A stretch of DNA of 64,000 nt from Algoriphagus sediminis (GTDB taxonomy: Bacteria; Bacteroidota; Bacteroidia; Cytophagales; Cyclobacteriaceae), in assembly GCF_030403435.1 (NCBI RefSeq), contig NZ_JAUEPH010000002.1:62001-126000 (forward strand), read 5' to 3'. Shown here piece after piece: positions 28,501 to 36,918 of the stretch. The notes under the pieces are model-generated. The model was given only the letters and a program-made list of their open reading frames with translations. It was not told where the DNA came from and searched no databases. How positions within the stretch are numbered: the stretch's first letter is position 1; each line of letters opens with the position of its first letter. The position numbers and the translations under genes were made by a program.

Positions 28501-29010
28501 TCCCGAATATTCGCCCGAACTTTCTTGTTTTAATAACTCTGTTAATCTTAGCCTTTTTTCCAGAGGTGATTTATTGGTATCACCAATTAGTCTGTTTACA
28601 GTTTTGATATAAAAGTCAATTCCATCTATTGAGGTATAAGGTTTTGTGGTGTCAATATTCTTCTTAAGATAATTTGTTTCTGTGATGAAGAATATCCATA
28701 CCTTATTCAGACCTTCATTTTTCCAATATTTAAGAGTACCATCTATTGTATGGTCTATTTTCCCTTTTTCATTTGATTTCTGAGCTGTTATTTGAATGCC
28801 CAATCTTCGACTTCGATCAATTAGATCAATTGCTTCAGTATTTACTTTGTCATAAGCAAGATTCTGAAGAGAAGGTAGGTCGTAAATGGTGCTTAGAACC
28901 CTTAAGAAAAAGTCTTCTGTTTTAGTCGTTTGGAAGTTACCTTGAGAAATGTCTTGTTCAATTAACTGAACAACCGCAGAAAAATTATTTTCAAGGTCAT
29001 TTTTATTCAT
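25510..29010 (-). CDS. SMEK-like domain plus P-loop NTPase protein, candidate defence ATPase, cassette 6
   Basis: An 1166-residue protein. The first 140 residues resemble the SMEK domain, with AIDLIDRSRRLGIQITAQ (60-77) followed by KIDHTIDGTLKYW, a pattern like a nuclease-type fold. A P-loop NTPase follows, with Walker A GNPCSGKTT (227-235) and Walker B SLLVIDNIH (276-284). About 700 residues of helical, repeat-like sequence make up the rest. This effector-NTPase-sensor order is typical of STAND proteins used in phage defence, but no target or activity is shown. The ATG lies 29 bases from the cassette start, so the cassette seems promoterless. Codon use is very AT-rich compared with core neighbours. 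Confidence 0.72.
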   Translation of the reverse strand: MNKNDLENNFSAVVQLIEQDISQGNFQTTKTEDFFLRVLSTIYDLPSLQNLAYDKVNTEAIDLIDRSRRLGIQITAQKSNEKGKIDHTIDGTLKYWKNEGLNKVWIFFITETNYLKKNIDTTKPYTSIDGIDFYIKTVNRLIGDTNKSPLEKRLRLTELLKQESSGEYSGLHSLNLFRQIKKGEPFIYDNFFNHKESIYLTEKELKTIKYITKGVENGSLKDYCILGNPCSGKTTIGYSICQKIQTRKIFYLDLSNPNIQMGFLNQDITQISHNYSLLVIDNIHENIEIFKRLKEKVAGHAWISTLYLSRYYKTFDEYDLENIYKLIEGIPYYRIDKHEDFNEKVSGIIKKRINRHIKSDSSIIWRKGDFRQILKNTNNNLLKLNIALRLWEKKNKADSIVSLDKIDSNKILQQFYEEHEIDDIKSDALYIYTLLFKNDIPFIPMRNYVKENRTLREKGIILQYFNSDFTFFPHREYALLIWDSLNYINGTLSNTEKSNLLLDYIEKFETEENSINICLTIIQLNKSVDNEIIPSLINSSKVNRIISEEIRNEYLHPFQVDQILLIVFQSFELLERELTSSLFESFLTYYKTNHLSLYVYDDYMTYTRLEQLNQLLFNCSLSDTVHKTLRVNEVANTNSIVELTHRIGRKKSPETVSRILHSFDFPTWLEKINSLKKLSNITNSLSELNKSTETRKLLIGLIRNIDWDKLIDKSVQLKTDQFCKSVRELQKIDYAIGTSISKKIFFKAVENNFIDSNLDKAELSEYCKSVSDLSKLNPDYVKKRISTDFRNGLIKTKFLNENSVSNFTARAIEIRKLFNNTHEYFSIIAEITSTDRFKKRLNSVSDLNHLLIYYEFQKTYLSYSSSEIVSYTKDRILDLITRNSNTLQVLSNPKILNLEEITSGLIKNVKPSDIQLFFTENKFTYSEDLFRVLTSINKAFTIDLFQKVSNSVVQKALQHKELNFSQALEDLNKLKNKLYKDESLNCNSKISTILDQYLVSHIASESSYNKLGITDYIKGFYYGWLMSPSVIKKHCETELKNRLNTESYKVFNISPLFQSIRFLSKSTDNYYESDITSFLNRNKHNIIDTIKNEDIDKTLSALSELRQIAAYSNFITDILLNSKKAVITKMRQKKKERIYQAKLLPDLRKLANEKTNSIIRELEKSP

Positions 29011-29030
29011 TAATCCGATTTTTCAGTTTT

Positions 29031-29167
29031 GCCCATAACGGTAAATTGTATGAGTAGTGGCAGATTGCGTGGTACATTCCTGTCAAACCGTTACGCTGTT
29101 TGAGCGGGCTACAAACCTCGATATTTACCACATCGTCTGCCATTACTTATACAAAATGTTGCAAACC
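29031..29167 (-). repeat. attC-like site 5
   Basis: Minus strand: R'' GGTTTGCAAC (29158-29167), arm TTGTATAAGTAATGGCAGA pairing with TCTGCCACTACTCATACAA (two A-C mismatches), inner stem GTGGTA/TACCAC, R' GTTATGGGC (29031-29039). Resembles site 3 in arm sequence. Confidence 0.75.
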
Positions 29168-29258
29168 GTTTTTGCTCATATCATAATTATTCTTTCCTTT
29201 ATTTGCCTTTAATCTAAAACAGTTCAATTAGTATCACTTTTTTAATAATCAATCCTAA

Positions 29259-30647
29259 TTATTTTCCTAATGCATCAAGAGCAATAATTGTTGCAACCTT
29301 TGTTCCGTATGTTATACCTTCTAAATCTACTATATAATTTGGTTCATGTGCATAGAATGGAAATTCCTTTCCTTCACTCCGAGCTGCTGCCACCAAATCC
29401 GCATTTGCAGTGCCAATTCCGATATAAGCACCCTTAACAGCTTCCATGCCTTCAATTAATACAAAAGCATCATCTGAGCCAGGAATCTCAAGATCATGAA
29501 CCGCAACACCCTCAGTAACTCTTTCATCGTTAATAATTTTATCAGCAGCTTCAGATTCTGATAGGACAGTTCGTATTTGTTTTATCCATTCCTCAGAATT
29601 TACAACTGGCGGTGCGTAGCCTTTTATACTAATCTCAGGCATCATTTCTTTCGAAGTAATGCCATATGTTTTAGCAGTATTATCACTTATTCGTTTAATC
29701 CCATTAATCATTTTCTCTCCCGCTTCAATTGTTGGATAGTGTAATTTAAGCTTAAGATTCGCTTCTGTTGGAATTACATTGTATGTAGCACCTGCTTGAA
29801 CCATACCAACAGTAAGCACAGAGGTTTCAGTTGGGTCTGCCATACGTGATACAATAGTTTGATATTGCACAATTGCCATTCCTGCCATAATAATAGGATC
29901 CGTAGCATGGTGTGGTGATGAACCATGACCACCAGAACCATGAAATTTCACATCAATATGTTGTGAGCCAGTATTCAGTCGCCCACCTGTTAAAACCACT
30001 GTCCCAACAGAGAAAGGACCAGAGTGAAATGTCAGGTAATAATCTGGTTTGGGGACACTATGCCTTGTGTACATACCATCATTAATCATGGCAATAGCTC
30101 CTTCAATTGGCTCTTCTGCCGGTTGTGCTACTATAACCAATGTTCCAGACCATTTGTCTTTCAATCTCACCATAGACTTAGCCAGCGCAATTGTCCATGC
30201 AGTATGCGCATCGTGTCCGCACATATGAGAAACAGGCACTTCAACTCCATCTAAATTGTAAACCTTTTCTTGGCTGGCATAAGACAAACCAGTTTCTTCT
30301 TTAATTGGAAGTGCATCCATATCACCCCGAAACATAAAGGTAGGGCCATCACCATTTTTGAGAATGCCTACTACACCTGTTATTCCTATTTCCGTTTTAA
30401 CCTCAAAACCAAGTTCACGTAACTCTTTGGCAACAATTCCTGCAGTTCTAAACTCCATAAATCCTAATTCAGGATGTTGATGAATATCTTTAAATATTTC
30501 ATGCACTCTTTTGGCGTCTTTGTCGACTGCTTTATGTATTTCTGGTAGAAGTTTTTTTATTCCCAGGTTTACATCTTGTGCAAAAACTGTAAAGCATGTA
30601 CAATTAAGAATTGCCATACTTATTATAAATAGTTTTTTAAATTTCAT
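29259..30647 (-). CDS. Secreted M20-family amidohydrolase, cassette 5
   Basis: A 462-residue exported enzyme with a signal peptide (cleavage near FAQD, residue 24). M20 metal-site motifs are visible: GDMDALP (108-114), HMCGHDAH (141-148, Cys143 and His145) and QPAEEP (175-180), with the later GSDDAF region near the C-terminus. This subfamily includes aminoacylase and hippurate or indole-acetyl amino-acid hydrolases. It should remove an acyl group from an amino acid or peptide in the periplasm. It is the only clearly metabolic gene in the array and starts 55 bases from the cassette boundary. Substrate unknown. Confidence 0.9.
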   Translation of the reverse strand: MKFKKLFIISMAILNCTCFTVFAQDVNLGIKKLLPEIHKAVDKDAKRVHEIFKDIHQHPELGFMEFRTAGIVAKELRELGFEVKTEIGITGVVGILKNGDGPTFMFRGDMDALPIKEETGLSYASQEKVYNLDGVEVPVSHMCGHDAHTAWTIALAKSMVRLKDKWSGTLVIVAQPAEEPIEGAIAMINDGMYTRHSVPKPDYYLTFHSGPFSVGTVVLTGGRLNTGSQHIDVKFHGSGGHGSSPHHATDPIIMAGMAIVQYQTIVSRMADPTETSVLTVGMVQAGATYNVIPTEANLKLKLHYPTIEAGEKMINGIKRISDNTAKTYGITSKEMMPEISIKGYAPPVVNSEEWIKQIRTVLSESEAADKIINDERVTEGVAVHDLEIPGSDDAFVLIEGMEAVKGAYIGIGTANADLVAAARSEGKEFPFYAHEPNYIVDLEGITYGTKVATIIALDALGK

Positions 30648-30692
30648 AACATTTTAATATTTACTTATTAATCCCACTATCGCTGATTAAAT

Positions 30693-30763
30693 GGTTTGCA
30701 ACGGATTGGCTATGCACCGTATGAAGCATAGCGGAATATGGGGTATAGGTGTTGTTACCCACC
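30693..30763 (-). repeat. attC-like site 4
   Basis: Minus strand: R'' GGTGGGTAAC (30754-30763), arm beginning ACACCTAT and complementary GGTGCATAGCC, R' GTTGCAAACC (30693-30702). Short loop. Its arms are close to those of site 6. Confidence 0.75.
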
Positions 30764-30798
30764 TGTACCGATTTGATAACGAAAAACATTAATTAAAA

Positions 30799-31245
30799 AT
30801 GAAAACTTTTGTCTTGACTGTTTCAAAGCAGTTTCCAAAAACACACGAAAAGGCTGGTAAATCAACTGGCTTTGTAGAAAATATATCTCGATTATTCACT
30901 AATGGTAGTGAAAAGATACACACCATTCGCTCAAATTATGAACTATGGCAGAAACGAGCAAAAGAGATTAACGAGGGAAAAGCAATACTATCAATTAGGT
31001 ACTGGTCTGAAATGCCTTACCGCTCAAAGCAAGTCGAGATTTGCAGACTCGAAAGAGTTGGCGTTGAAAAACTTGAACAGCCTGACAACTTTGTATTTGC
31101 TCCAATTGAGGGAAAGAAAATAGATTGGGAAGTATTGGCAAATAATGACGGTTTAAGTTTTGAGGACTTTTGCGAGTGGTTTAAGTCAGGACAAAAAGAA
31201 CCTATGGCTGTGATTCATTTTACCGACTTTAGGTATGGTGGGTAA
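30799..31245 (+). CDS. Unknown small protein, possibly PUA/ASCH-like, reversed in cassette 4
   Basis: A 148-residue soluble protein. Its middle (KAILSIRYWSEMPYRSKQVE, about 57-76) resembles the beta-strand pattern of PUA/ASCH-type nucleic-acid-binding domains, but this is a by-eye likeness only. It is the one gene in the array encoded on the plus strand, opposite to the other cassette genes, and its stop codon lies inside site 3. It has its own 5' spacer of about 100 bases from site 4. A promoter of its own would be needed. Confidence 0.6.
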   Translation: MKTFVLTVSKQFPKTHEKAGKSTGFVENISRLFTNGSEKIHTIRSNYELWQKRAKEINEGKAILSIRYWSEMPYRSKQVEICRLERVGVEKLEQPDNFVFAPIEGKKIDWEVLANNDGLSFEDFCEWFKSGQKEPMAVIHFTDFRYGG

Positions 31246-31374
31246 CGGTCTCGTGTATGAGCAGTAGCGGATTTCAAGCCACTAAACTGTCAGATAGCAC
31301 CGACCTTTGATTTATAGTTTTACGTTTCAAAATAGCACTACACCCGCTATTGCTTATACACAATGTTGTATGCC
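31237..31374 (-). repeat. attC-like site 3
   Basis: Minus strand: R'' GGCATACAAC (31365-31374), arm TGTATAAGCAATAGCGG pairing with CCGCTACTGCTCATACA (two A-C mismatches), R' GTTACCCACC (31237-31246). Loop of about 70 bases. Confidence 0.75.
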
Positions 31375-31469
31375 CGTGCTTTCTTTTTCTTTCAGCGTTG
31401 GGAAAGACACACTCTTTGACAAGCTTTGGATTGAGCGTTGGCATAAGCGGCTTGGCAATGTGTGTGACT

Positions 31470-33362
31470 TTATATTTTGGCAAATAAGTTATCATTCTTT
31501 ATTAATTCAATTTGATTAATCATACTTTCCTCAAGTTCATTAATTATTTTTTGATGTTGTATAATCTTCTCCTTTGAATTTAAGATTGTAATTCCCATCT
31601 CGCTTTGAATATCCTTATTAAAATTATCGATATAAAAATTTTCAAAATCTGTTTTATTAATAGATTGTTTGCCAACACCTTTTGCTAGGCTTTTAACGAG
31701 TAGTGACCGAATGTTTTTAAAATAATAAGAATAGAAAAGTACATTGGTCTTTTTGTTTTTTGGGGTAAGGATTAAGCATAAATCACTTGCTATGAATTTT
31801 TCATTCGCATAATGTACTTTTCCAAGTGAACCTCCTGCAGCTACTGCAATAATTATTGCTTCACACTCATGAGTATATTCTTCATGGGTAAGTAGTTCAT
31901 CTGATGCCGTAATGAATCTGAATTCCCCAGGTTCTGCCTTGGTGCTTTGTAAAGTGCCTTTTTCAATTTTGAATAAGTCTTTAATACGCAATCTATTTGC
32001 AGATTCAGTTGAACTATTTTTGAAGATATATGTATTTGCAAACAAAGTTAGATTTTGCTTGTAATGTGGATAAACCTTTTCATCTAAATCAAAAATGTTG
32101 ATGCTTCTCGCGTTGAAATCGTAATCTTTGGGGTTAACTTCTAGAGCCTTATTTGATGTTTTGAATTGTTTTATTAATTCAATAGCAAAAGGTAAGTCAT
32201 CTTTATCTATTTTGTAACGCTGTGAACCTCTTTGGTGTCCATCATTTTCGATATCTATAAAAAGTATGTTTCCTTTTCTACCAGAAATTGATTTATCAAA
32301 AAAGAGTATTGACGTTTTTGCACCTGCGTATGGTCTAAACACATCTTGATGAAGTGAAACAACACAGTAAAGTCCATTGTCAATTAATAATTCTCGTAAT
32401 GTAGTGTATGAACTATTGTTGACAATACCGTCAGGAATTATTATTCCTCCTTTTCCTTTAGGTGTGATATGTTCAATAATATAGTCAACAAATAAAGCTT
32501 CCGACCTGCTACTTTTTATTGTAAACTTTTTATGAGGTCGAATACCACCTTTTGGGGTCATAAATGGCGGATTAGCTAAAATTGTATCGTAGTTTTCATT
32601 CCATCGGCTTTCATCTGTCAATGTATCATACTCGAAAATGTGAGGGTCAATAAAGCCATGCAAGTATAGATTAACTAAGCTTAAACGAACCATATCTGGT
32701 GAGATGTCATACCCAACAAAATTCTTTAAAAGTTTATTTTGCTCATCAGGTGTAAAACCATCTTTATTTTGTTCTTTAATAAACTTGTAAGCAGAAACAA
32801 GGAAACCAGCTGTACCGCAAGAAGGGTCTAATATTTTGTCATTCTTGTCTGGTTCAACAACTTGAACAAGAAATTCTATTATGTGACGAGGTGTTCTAAA
32901 TTGCCCAGCATCACCTTGACTGCCCATTACTGAAAGTAAATACTCAAAAGCATCGCCCAATTTTTCACTATGAGAATACTCAAAGAAATCTATAGTTTTC
33001 AAGAAAAGTTTTAAAGTTTCTGGGTCTTTATACGGTAAATAGGCGTTTTTAAAAATGTTTCTGAATAATTGTGGAATATTTGGATTTTTTTCCATGCTTT
33101 CAATAGCTTCAGAATATAGATTTAGCATTTCAGAAGCTGTTACCTTGGTATCAAAAAGTCTGTCCCAAGCGTACTTTTCATAATCACCTGAAAAGAACTT
33201 TGCCGAAGCACCTAATTCTATGGCTTCCTTGTCCATGTCATCCATGAATTTGTAAATCAATCCAATGGTAATTTGCTCAATTTGTGATTTTGGGTCAGGT
33301 AGCTTACCGACTAAAATATCTCGACAATCGTCTATTCTTTTTTTTGTTGATGTATCTAACAT
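31470..33362 (-). CDS. Type I DNA methyltransferase HsdM fused to half of HsdS, cassette 3
   Basis: A 630-residue protein. Residues 1-435 are an HsdM: N-terminal helical domain, SAM motif LDPSCGTAGF (178-187) and catalytic NPPF (264-267), which indicates N6-adenine methylation. Residues about 457-590 form a single target-recognition domain (ANRLRIKDLFKIEKG ... ASDELL ... AIIIAVAAGGSLGK) followed by a coiled coil (about 600-625), the layout of one half of an HsdS. No separate hsdS is present, so two fused chains would have to pair to read a palindromic or split site. It follows HsdR after 12 bases in the same cassette. Confidence 0.85.
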   Translation of the reverse strand: MLDTSTKKRIDDCRDILVGKLPDPKSQIEQITIGLIYKFMDDMDKEAIELGASAKFFSGDYEKYAWDRLFDTKVTASEMLNLYSEAIESMEKNPNIPQLFRNIFKNAYLPYKDPETLKLFLKTIDFFEYSHSEKLGDAFEYLLSVMGSQGDAGQFRTPRHIIEFLVQVVEPDKNDKILDPSCGTAGFLVSAYKFIKEQNKDGFTPDEQNKLLKNFVGYDISPDMVRLSLVNLYLHGFIDPHIFEYDTLTDESRWNENYDTILANPPFMTPKGGIRPHKKFTIKSSRSEALFVDYIIEHITPKGKGGIIIPDGIVNNSSYTTLRELLIDNGLYCVVSLHQDVFRPYAGAKTSILFFDKSISGRKGNILFIDIENDGHQRGSQRYKIDKDDLPFAIELIKQFKTSNKALEVNPKDYDFNARSINIFDLDEKVYPHYKQNLTLFANTYIFKNSSTESANRLRIKDLFKIEKGTLQSTKAEPGEFRFITASDELLTHEEYTHECEAIIIAVAAGGSLGKVHYANEKFIASDLCLILTPKNKKTNVLFYSYYFKNIRSLLVKSLAKGVGKQSINKTDFENFYIDNFNKDIQSEMGITILNSKEKIIQHQKIINELEESMINQIELIKNDNLFAKI

Positions 33363-33374
33363 ATATTCTATTGT

Positions 33375-35903
33375 TTAAGCAGCGAATCGTTCTAAATTCA
33401 CGTAATCTTTTATGTAAACCGGTATCACTTTACGGTATTTGGCTGCCACTTCTTTGAATTGAGAAATGGTAAGTGTTGGGTGTGTTTGCAAGGCATGGAA
33501 ATCTTTTGAAGAAATTATTTTCCGAATATCTTGGTCAACGATATATGCTTTAAAAAAATATTTCAAGGCTCTCACATTTACATCTTCCTCAGGTGGATAA
33601 ATGGAAATAAATTTGTCAAACTCTTCTTCGAGCAATTCATCTTTTGATTTGAATTTTGGAATGATTCCAAAAATCTTTTCTACCACTTCACGAATGGAAA
33701 CCTTGCGGTCAATCTTGGCTGCTTTTCTGATTTTCTCAAGGTTAAAGTATTCTTCGGGCTTGTCGAAAATCTCATGTTGGATATGGCTTACGACATGCTC
33801 CCAATTTCCAAGTTCCACATGTTTCTTAATGATGTCATCCATGATGATGCGGTCTTCAAATTTCTTGAACAGCTTGCGGTCAATCTTCATCCCTTCATAA
33901 CCAATCTGTTCTTCATTTAAAGTTGCCAATGGGTCAGGACGATAACTGGTGTATTTATCAATGTCGATTCCACCGCCACCACCTTCACCGCCACCTTTTT
34001 TAGGTTTGGGCAGTTTTAGTTTTTCGTCATAGTCGAATTTCTCTTCAAAGTATTCGCAGTTGGCAAAGAAGTCAAAGAGTTTGAAAACTTCCTTTTCATG
34101 TCTTTGGGTTTCTTCTTCGTTCAGCTCGTTTTTGAAAGTGTATTCAAAGGTGTTTTTGCGAGTACCTCTACCTTTTATCTGCACGAAATCCGCAGGACTG
34201 AAAATTGGTCGCATCATGCAGATGTTTAGTAAATCAGGGCAATCATATCCTGTAGTCATCATGCCCACGGTTACGCAAACTCTTGTCTTACAAGATTTGT
34301 AACCTTCTAACCAAGTTGTTTTTCCGCTTAAGTTGTTGTTGGTAAAATTGATGGTCATTTGTTGAGCATCACCAACTTGGGATGTTACCTGAACCGCAAA
34401 ATCAGAATTGTATTTGCCTGGATAAAGTTGTTCAGCAAATTCATTGAGGATTTCTGTGAGCTTACGAGCATGGTTTTGACTCACTGCAAAAATGATGGTC
34501 TTACCAATTTCATTAGTTATCGGGTCACGCAAAGCATTTTCTAAAAATGTTTGGCAGAAAACGCTGTTTGTCTTTTCTGAAAAGAACTTCTTTTCAAAAT
34601 CACGCGAAACAAAGTTTTCATTTTCTTCACCTTCTTCGGTGGTTACTGCAACTGCATAACCTTCGTCAGAAAGCAATTGAGTGGTGATTTCAGTTCGGGC
34701 ATCTAAAACTTTTGGATTGATGAGATAACCGTCTTTCACACCATCCAAAAGCGAGTAACGGAAAGTTGGGTCTCCACCTTCACAACCGAAGGTTGAGTAG
34801 GTATCTCGCAACATTCTTCGTTCTATTTCTCTCGGGTCGTTTTCTTTTACCTTTTCAGGGTCAACACCTTTTAGATAATCTCTTGGTGTTGCTGTCAAAC
34901 CTAATTTGTAGCCATGGAAATATTCAAAAACCGCTCTGGCGTTTCCTGAGATAGAGCGGTGGCTCTCGTCCGAAATAATCAAGTCAAAATCCGTTGGCGA
35001 AAAATCGTAGCGGTATTTGTCATTGAACATCAACGATTGAATGGTAGTAACCACAATGTCGGCTTTGTGCCAATCGCTTTTATGTTCTTTGTAAATGAAA
35101 GTGCTGTAATCAGGTTTGAGATATTGGGTAAATGCTTTCCAAGCTTGGTCTTCCAATTCCAAACGGTCAACCAAAAACAAAACACGCCTTGCGTTTTGTG
35201 TTCTTAGAAATAATCGAATTACAGCAGCAGAAGTCAAGGTTTTTCCTGTTCCTGTTGCCATTTCAAAAAGGAAACGGTCTTTACCATTCGCAACTGCCTT
35301 TTGCAAAGCTTCAATGGCTTTGAGCTGGTAGTGTCTTAAAAATCTAAGTCCGTTTGTCCAAACAAAGTCTTTACTGGCTTCTGGTGTTCCTTTCCATTCA
35401 GGTCGCTCTGCATAGTCAGGCATTTGAATGGAAGCGATATAGTCAATAGCCACTTTTTCATTTGCTAAAGCATTTCTGTCAGGATTCCATGCTTTAATTG
35501 CACCGATTTCAGAAGGTGAAGGAAACTTGTAAATTGGTTTTGGATTTCCTTTGGTAACATCCCAAAAGTAGTGGACGATGCCATTGGATAAAATCACATA
35601 TTGAGCATCAACGGTCTTGGCGTATTTTCTTGCCTGTTCTTTGGCAACAAGAGGGTGCAGGCTTTCCTTTTTTGCTTCTAATACGCAAATTGGTTTATTG
35701 TTGGTGTCAACTAATAGAAAGTCAAGCGAACCATTTTTAGTCTTTTCATAATCATTTCCCCAAGCGTCAATTTCCTTTTGGGTAATCTTCACATGGTTTT
35801 CAAGCAGAATGTTTGCTTTCCCTTCCTCATTGTCAAAGAATCTCCATCCCGCTTCTTCGAGCAGTTGGTTTATTTTAATTCTTGCATGAGCTTCATTTTT
35901 CAT
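33375..35903 (-). CDS. hsdR: Type I restriction subunit HsdR, cassette 3
   Basis: An 842-residue nuclease-helicase. N-terminal PD-(D/E)xK residues are D61 and E76-A-K78 (SLDFLLVD ... CVLEAKKE). Helicase motifs follow: Walker A ATGTGKT (216-222), DESH (312-315), GMMTTGYDCPDL and a Q/R-rich motif VI region (QIKGRGTR). A Gly-rich linker near 655 precedes the C-terminal helical domain. It translocates DNA and cuts unmodified DNA together with the methylase. It is shorter than EcoR124 HsdR (over 1000). Together with the HsdM-half-HsdS fusion it makes a two-gene restriction-modification system carried in one cassette of 4.8 kb. Confidence 0.93.
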   Translation of the reverse strand: MKNEAHARIKINQLLEEAGWRFFDNEEGKANILLENHVKITQKEIDAWGNDYEKTKNGSLDFLLVDTNNKPICVLEAKKESLHPLVAKEQARKYAKTVDAQYVILSNGIVHYFWDVTKGNPKPIYKFPSPSEIGAIKAWNPDRNALANEKVAIDYIASIQMPDYAERPEWKGTPEASKDFVWTNGLRFLRHYQLKAIEALQKAVANGKDRFLFEMATGTGKTLTSAAVIRLFLRTQNARRVLFLVDRLELEDQAWKAFTQYLKPDYSTFIYKEHKSDWHKADIVVTTIQSLMFNDKYRYDFSPTDFDLIISDESHRSISGNARAVFEYFHGYKLGLTATPRDYLKGVDPEKVKENDPREIERRMLRDTYSTFGCEGGDPTFRYSLLDGVKDGYLINPKVLDARTEITTQLLSDEGYAVAVTTEEGEENENFVSRDFEKKFFSEKTNSVFCQTFLENALRDPITNEIGKTIIFAVSQNHARKLTEILNEFAEQLYPGKYNSDFAVQVTSQVGDAQQMTINFTNNNLSGKTTWLEGYKSCKTRVCVTVGMMTTGYDCPDLLNICMMRPIFSPADFVQIKGRGTRKNTFEYTFKNELNEEETQRHEKEVFKLFDFFANCEYFEEKFDYDEKLKLPKPKKGGGEGGGGGIDIDKYTSYRPDPLATLNEEQIGYEGMKIDRKLFKKFEDRIIMDDIIKKHVELGNWEHVVSHIQHEIFDKPEEYFNLEKIRKAAKIDRKVSIREVVEKIFGIIPKFKSKDELLEEEFDKFISIYPPEEDVNVRALKYFFKAYIVDQDIRKIISSKDFHALQTHPTLTISQFKEVAAKYRKVIPVYIKDYVNLERFAA

Positions 35904-36019
35904 TCTTCAATTTCTTATTAGTCAGCGTTGGCAAAAAATAGCTCTTTTGGTTTTTCTGCGTTGGTCTGCGTGTCGGCAAAAACCAAATGTGCTATTTGTG
36001 CGGTCGGCTTTTTCAGCAT

Positions 36020-36158
36020 GGCATACAACTGTTTTGTGTAAGCGTCAGTAACGGGAAAGTGCGCAAGTACTTTCTGCTGACGCACCTAATTTAGCAAAAC
36101 GAGTTGAATTTCCGATTAGGAAATTCAGCCGTTATTGCGCTTACACGTTGTTGTAACC
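36020..36158 (-). repeat. attC-like site 2
   Basis: Minus strand: R'' GGTTACAAC (36150-36158), arm GTGTAAGCGCAATAACGG pairing with CCGTTACTGACGCTTACAC (unpaired bases near the middle), R' GTTGTATGCC (36020-36029). Confidence 0.75.
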
Positions 36159-36166
36159 AGTTGTTA

Positions 36167-36832
36167 TTAGAAGCTAAATGAACGATTTTGTCTTTTAATT
36201 TTCAAATCTATCATCATTGCAACTCCAATTAGTAATAAAGCAACAGAAATCACACCAATTTTAATGTAAACATCTATATTTCTCTGAACAGCAAAAGCTG
36301 TAGCGAATGCAATTCCGAAACTAGCTGTCCAAGTTGTGTAATAGTTTTTAGGAACAAATCCTAAATTGTTTTTTAAGTGTTTTTTAAATTTTGTTAGTTT
36401 CTGCTTGTAAATTTCGTTACTGAACGATGGAATTTTTTCGAGTTCCAAATATTGAATATAACTTTCAATTACTTTTTTCTGTTCGATGCTTAAATCTTTT
36501 TCCTTTAATCTATCCAATAGTCCGATGAATTTTTCAAAAGTTTTGATTTCCGACTTCTCCTTGGTTTTAGAAAGTTGCTTTTTTAGATAAATTATGGTTG
36601 CCTTTAAATCGTTTGTTTCTGCAACTAAATTAGAATCCGTCAGTTCTGTTAATTGTACATCTAAAGCATTAGCAATTCTTTTAACCGTTTCTCCAGTTGG
36701 TTCAGATTCGTTGTTCTCAATTCTTTGGATTGTTCTTAAACTTACTCTAGATTCTTCAGCCAAATATTCTTGAGACATTCCTCTGATTGTTCTAAATTCT
36801 TTTAACTTTTGTGCTAAATTTTTTGTTTCCAT
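36167..36832 (-). CDS. XRE-family regulator with C-terminal membrane helices, cassette 2
   Basis: A 221-residue protein with an N-terminal helix-turn-helix (about 8-62, GMSQEYLAEESRVSLRTIQR), a Lys/Glu-rich middle (90-150) and two membrane helices (about 167-185 and 190-210). It would bind DNA while tied to the inner membrane. Three TTGACGT-like repeats with an 11-bp period upstream look like an operator, suggesting self-control. It is the only gene of cassette 2 and brings its own promoter. Whether it governs the neighbouring restriction cassettes is open. Confidence 0.85.
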   Translation of the reverse strand: METKNLAQKLKEFRTIRGMSQEYLAEESRVSLRTIQRIENNESEPTGETVKRIANALDVQLTELTDSNLVAETNDLKATIIYLKKQLSKTKEKSEIKTFEKFIGLLDRLKEKDLSIEQKKVIESYIQYLELEKIPSFSNEIYKQKLTKFKKHLKNNLGFVPKNYYTTWTASFGIAFATAFAVQRNIDVYIKIGVISVALLLIGVAMMIDLKIKRQNRSFSF

Positions 36833-36856
36833 TTTAAATGTTATTTATTGTTTCAG

Positions 36857-36864
36857 CAAATGTA
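36857..36864 (-). promoter_or_regulatory. -7 promoter box of the cassette 2 regulator
   Basis: TACATTTG on the minus strand fits the Bacteroidota TAnnTTTG box. It lies 24 bases before the ATG at 36832. Confidence 0.5.
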
Positions 36865-36887
36865 AATTGGAAACATATTTACTGATT

Positions 36888-36916
36888 ACGTCAAGTTAAC
36901 GTCATCTTTACGTCAA
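36888..36916. promoter_or_regulatory. Triple direct repeat, candidate operator of the XRE regulator
   Basis: ACGTCA(A/T) occurs at 36888, 36899 and 36910 on the plus strand (TTGACGT, ATGACGT and TTGACGT on the minus strand), each 11 bp apart, so all face one side of the helix. They lie 24-60 bases upstream of the -7 box, between the cassette boundary and the promoter. Confidence 0.5.
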
Positions 36917-36918
36917 TT

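Noticed and set aside
31373..31470. Separate small gene between site 3 and the HsdM fusion
   Set aside because: Short frames exist but have no start or composition support; it is the 3' tail of cassette 3.
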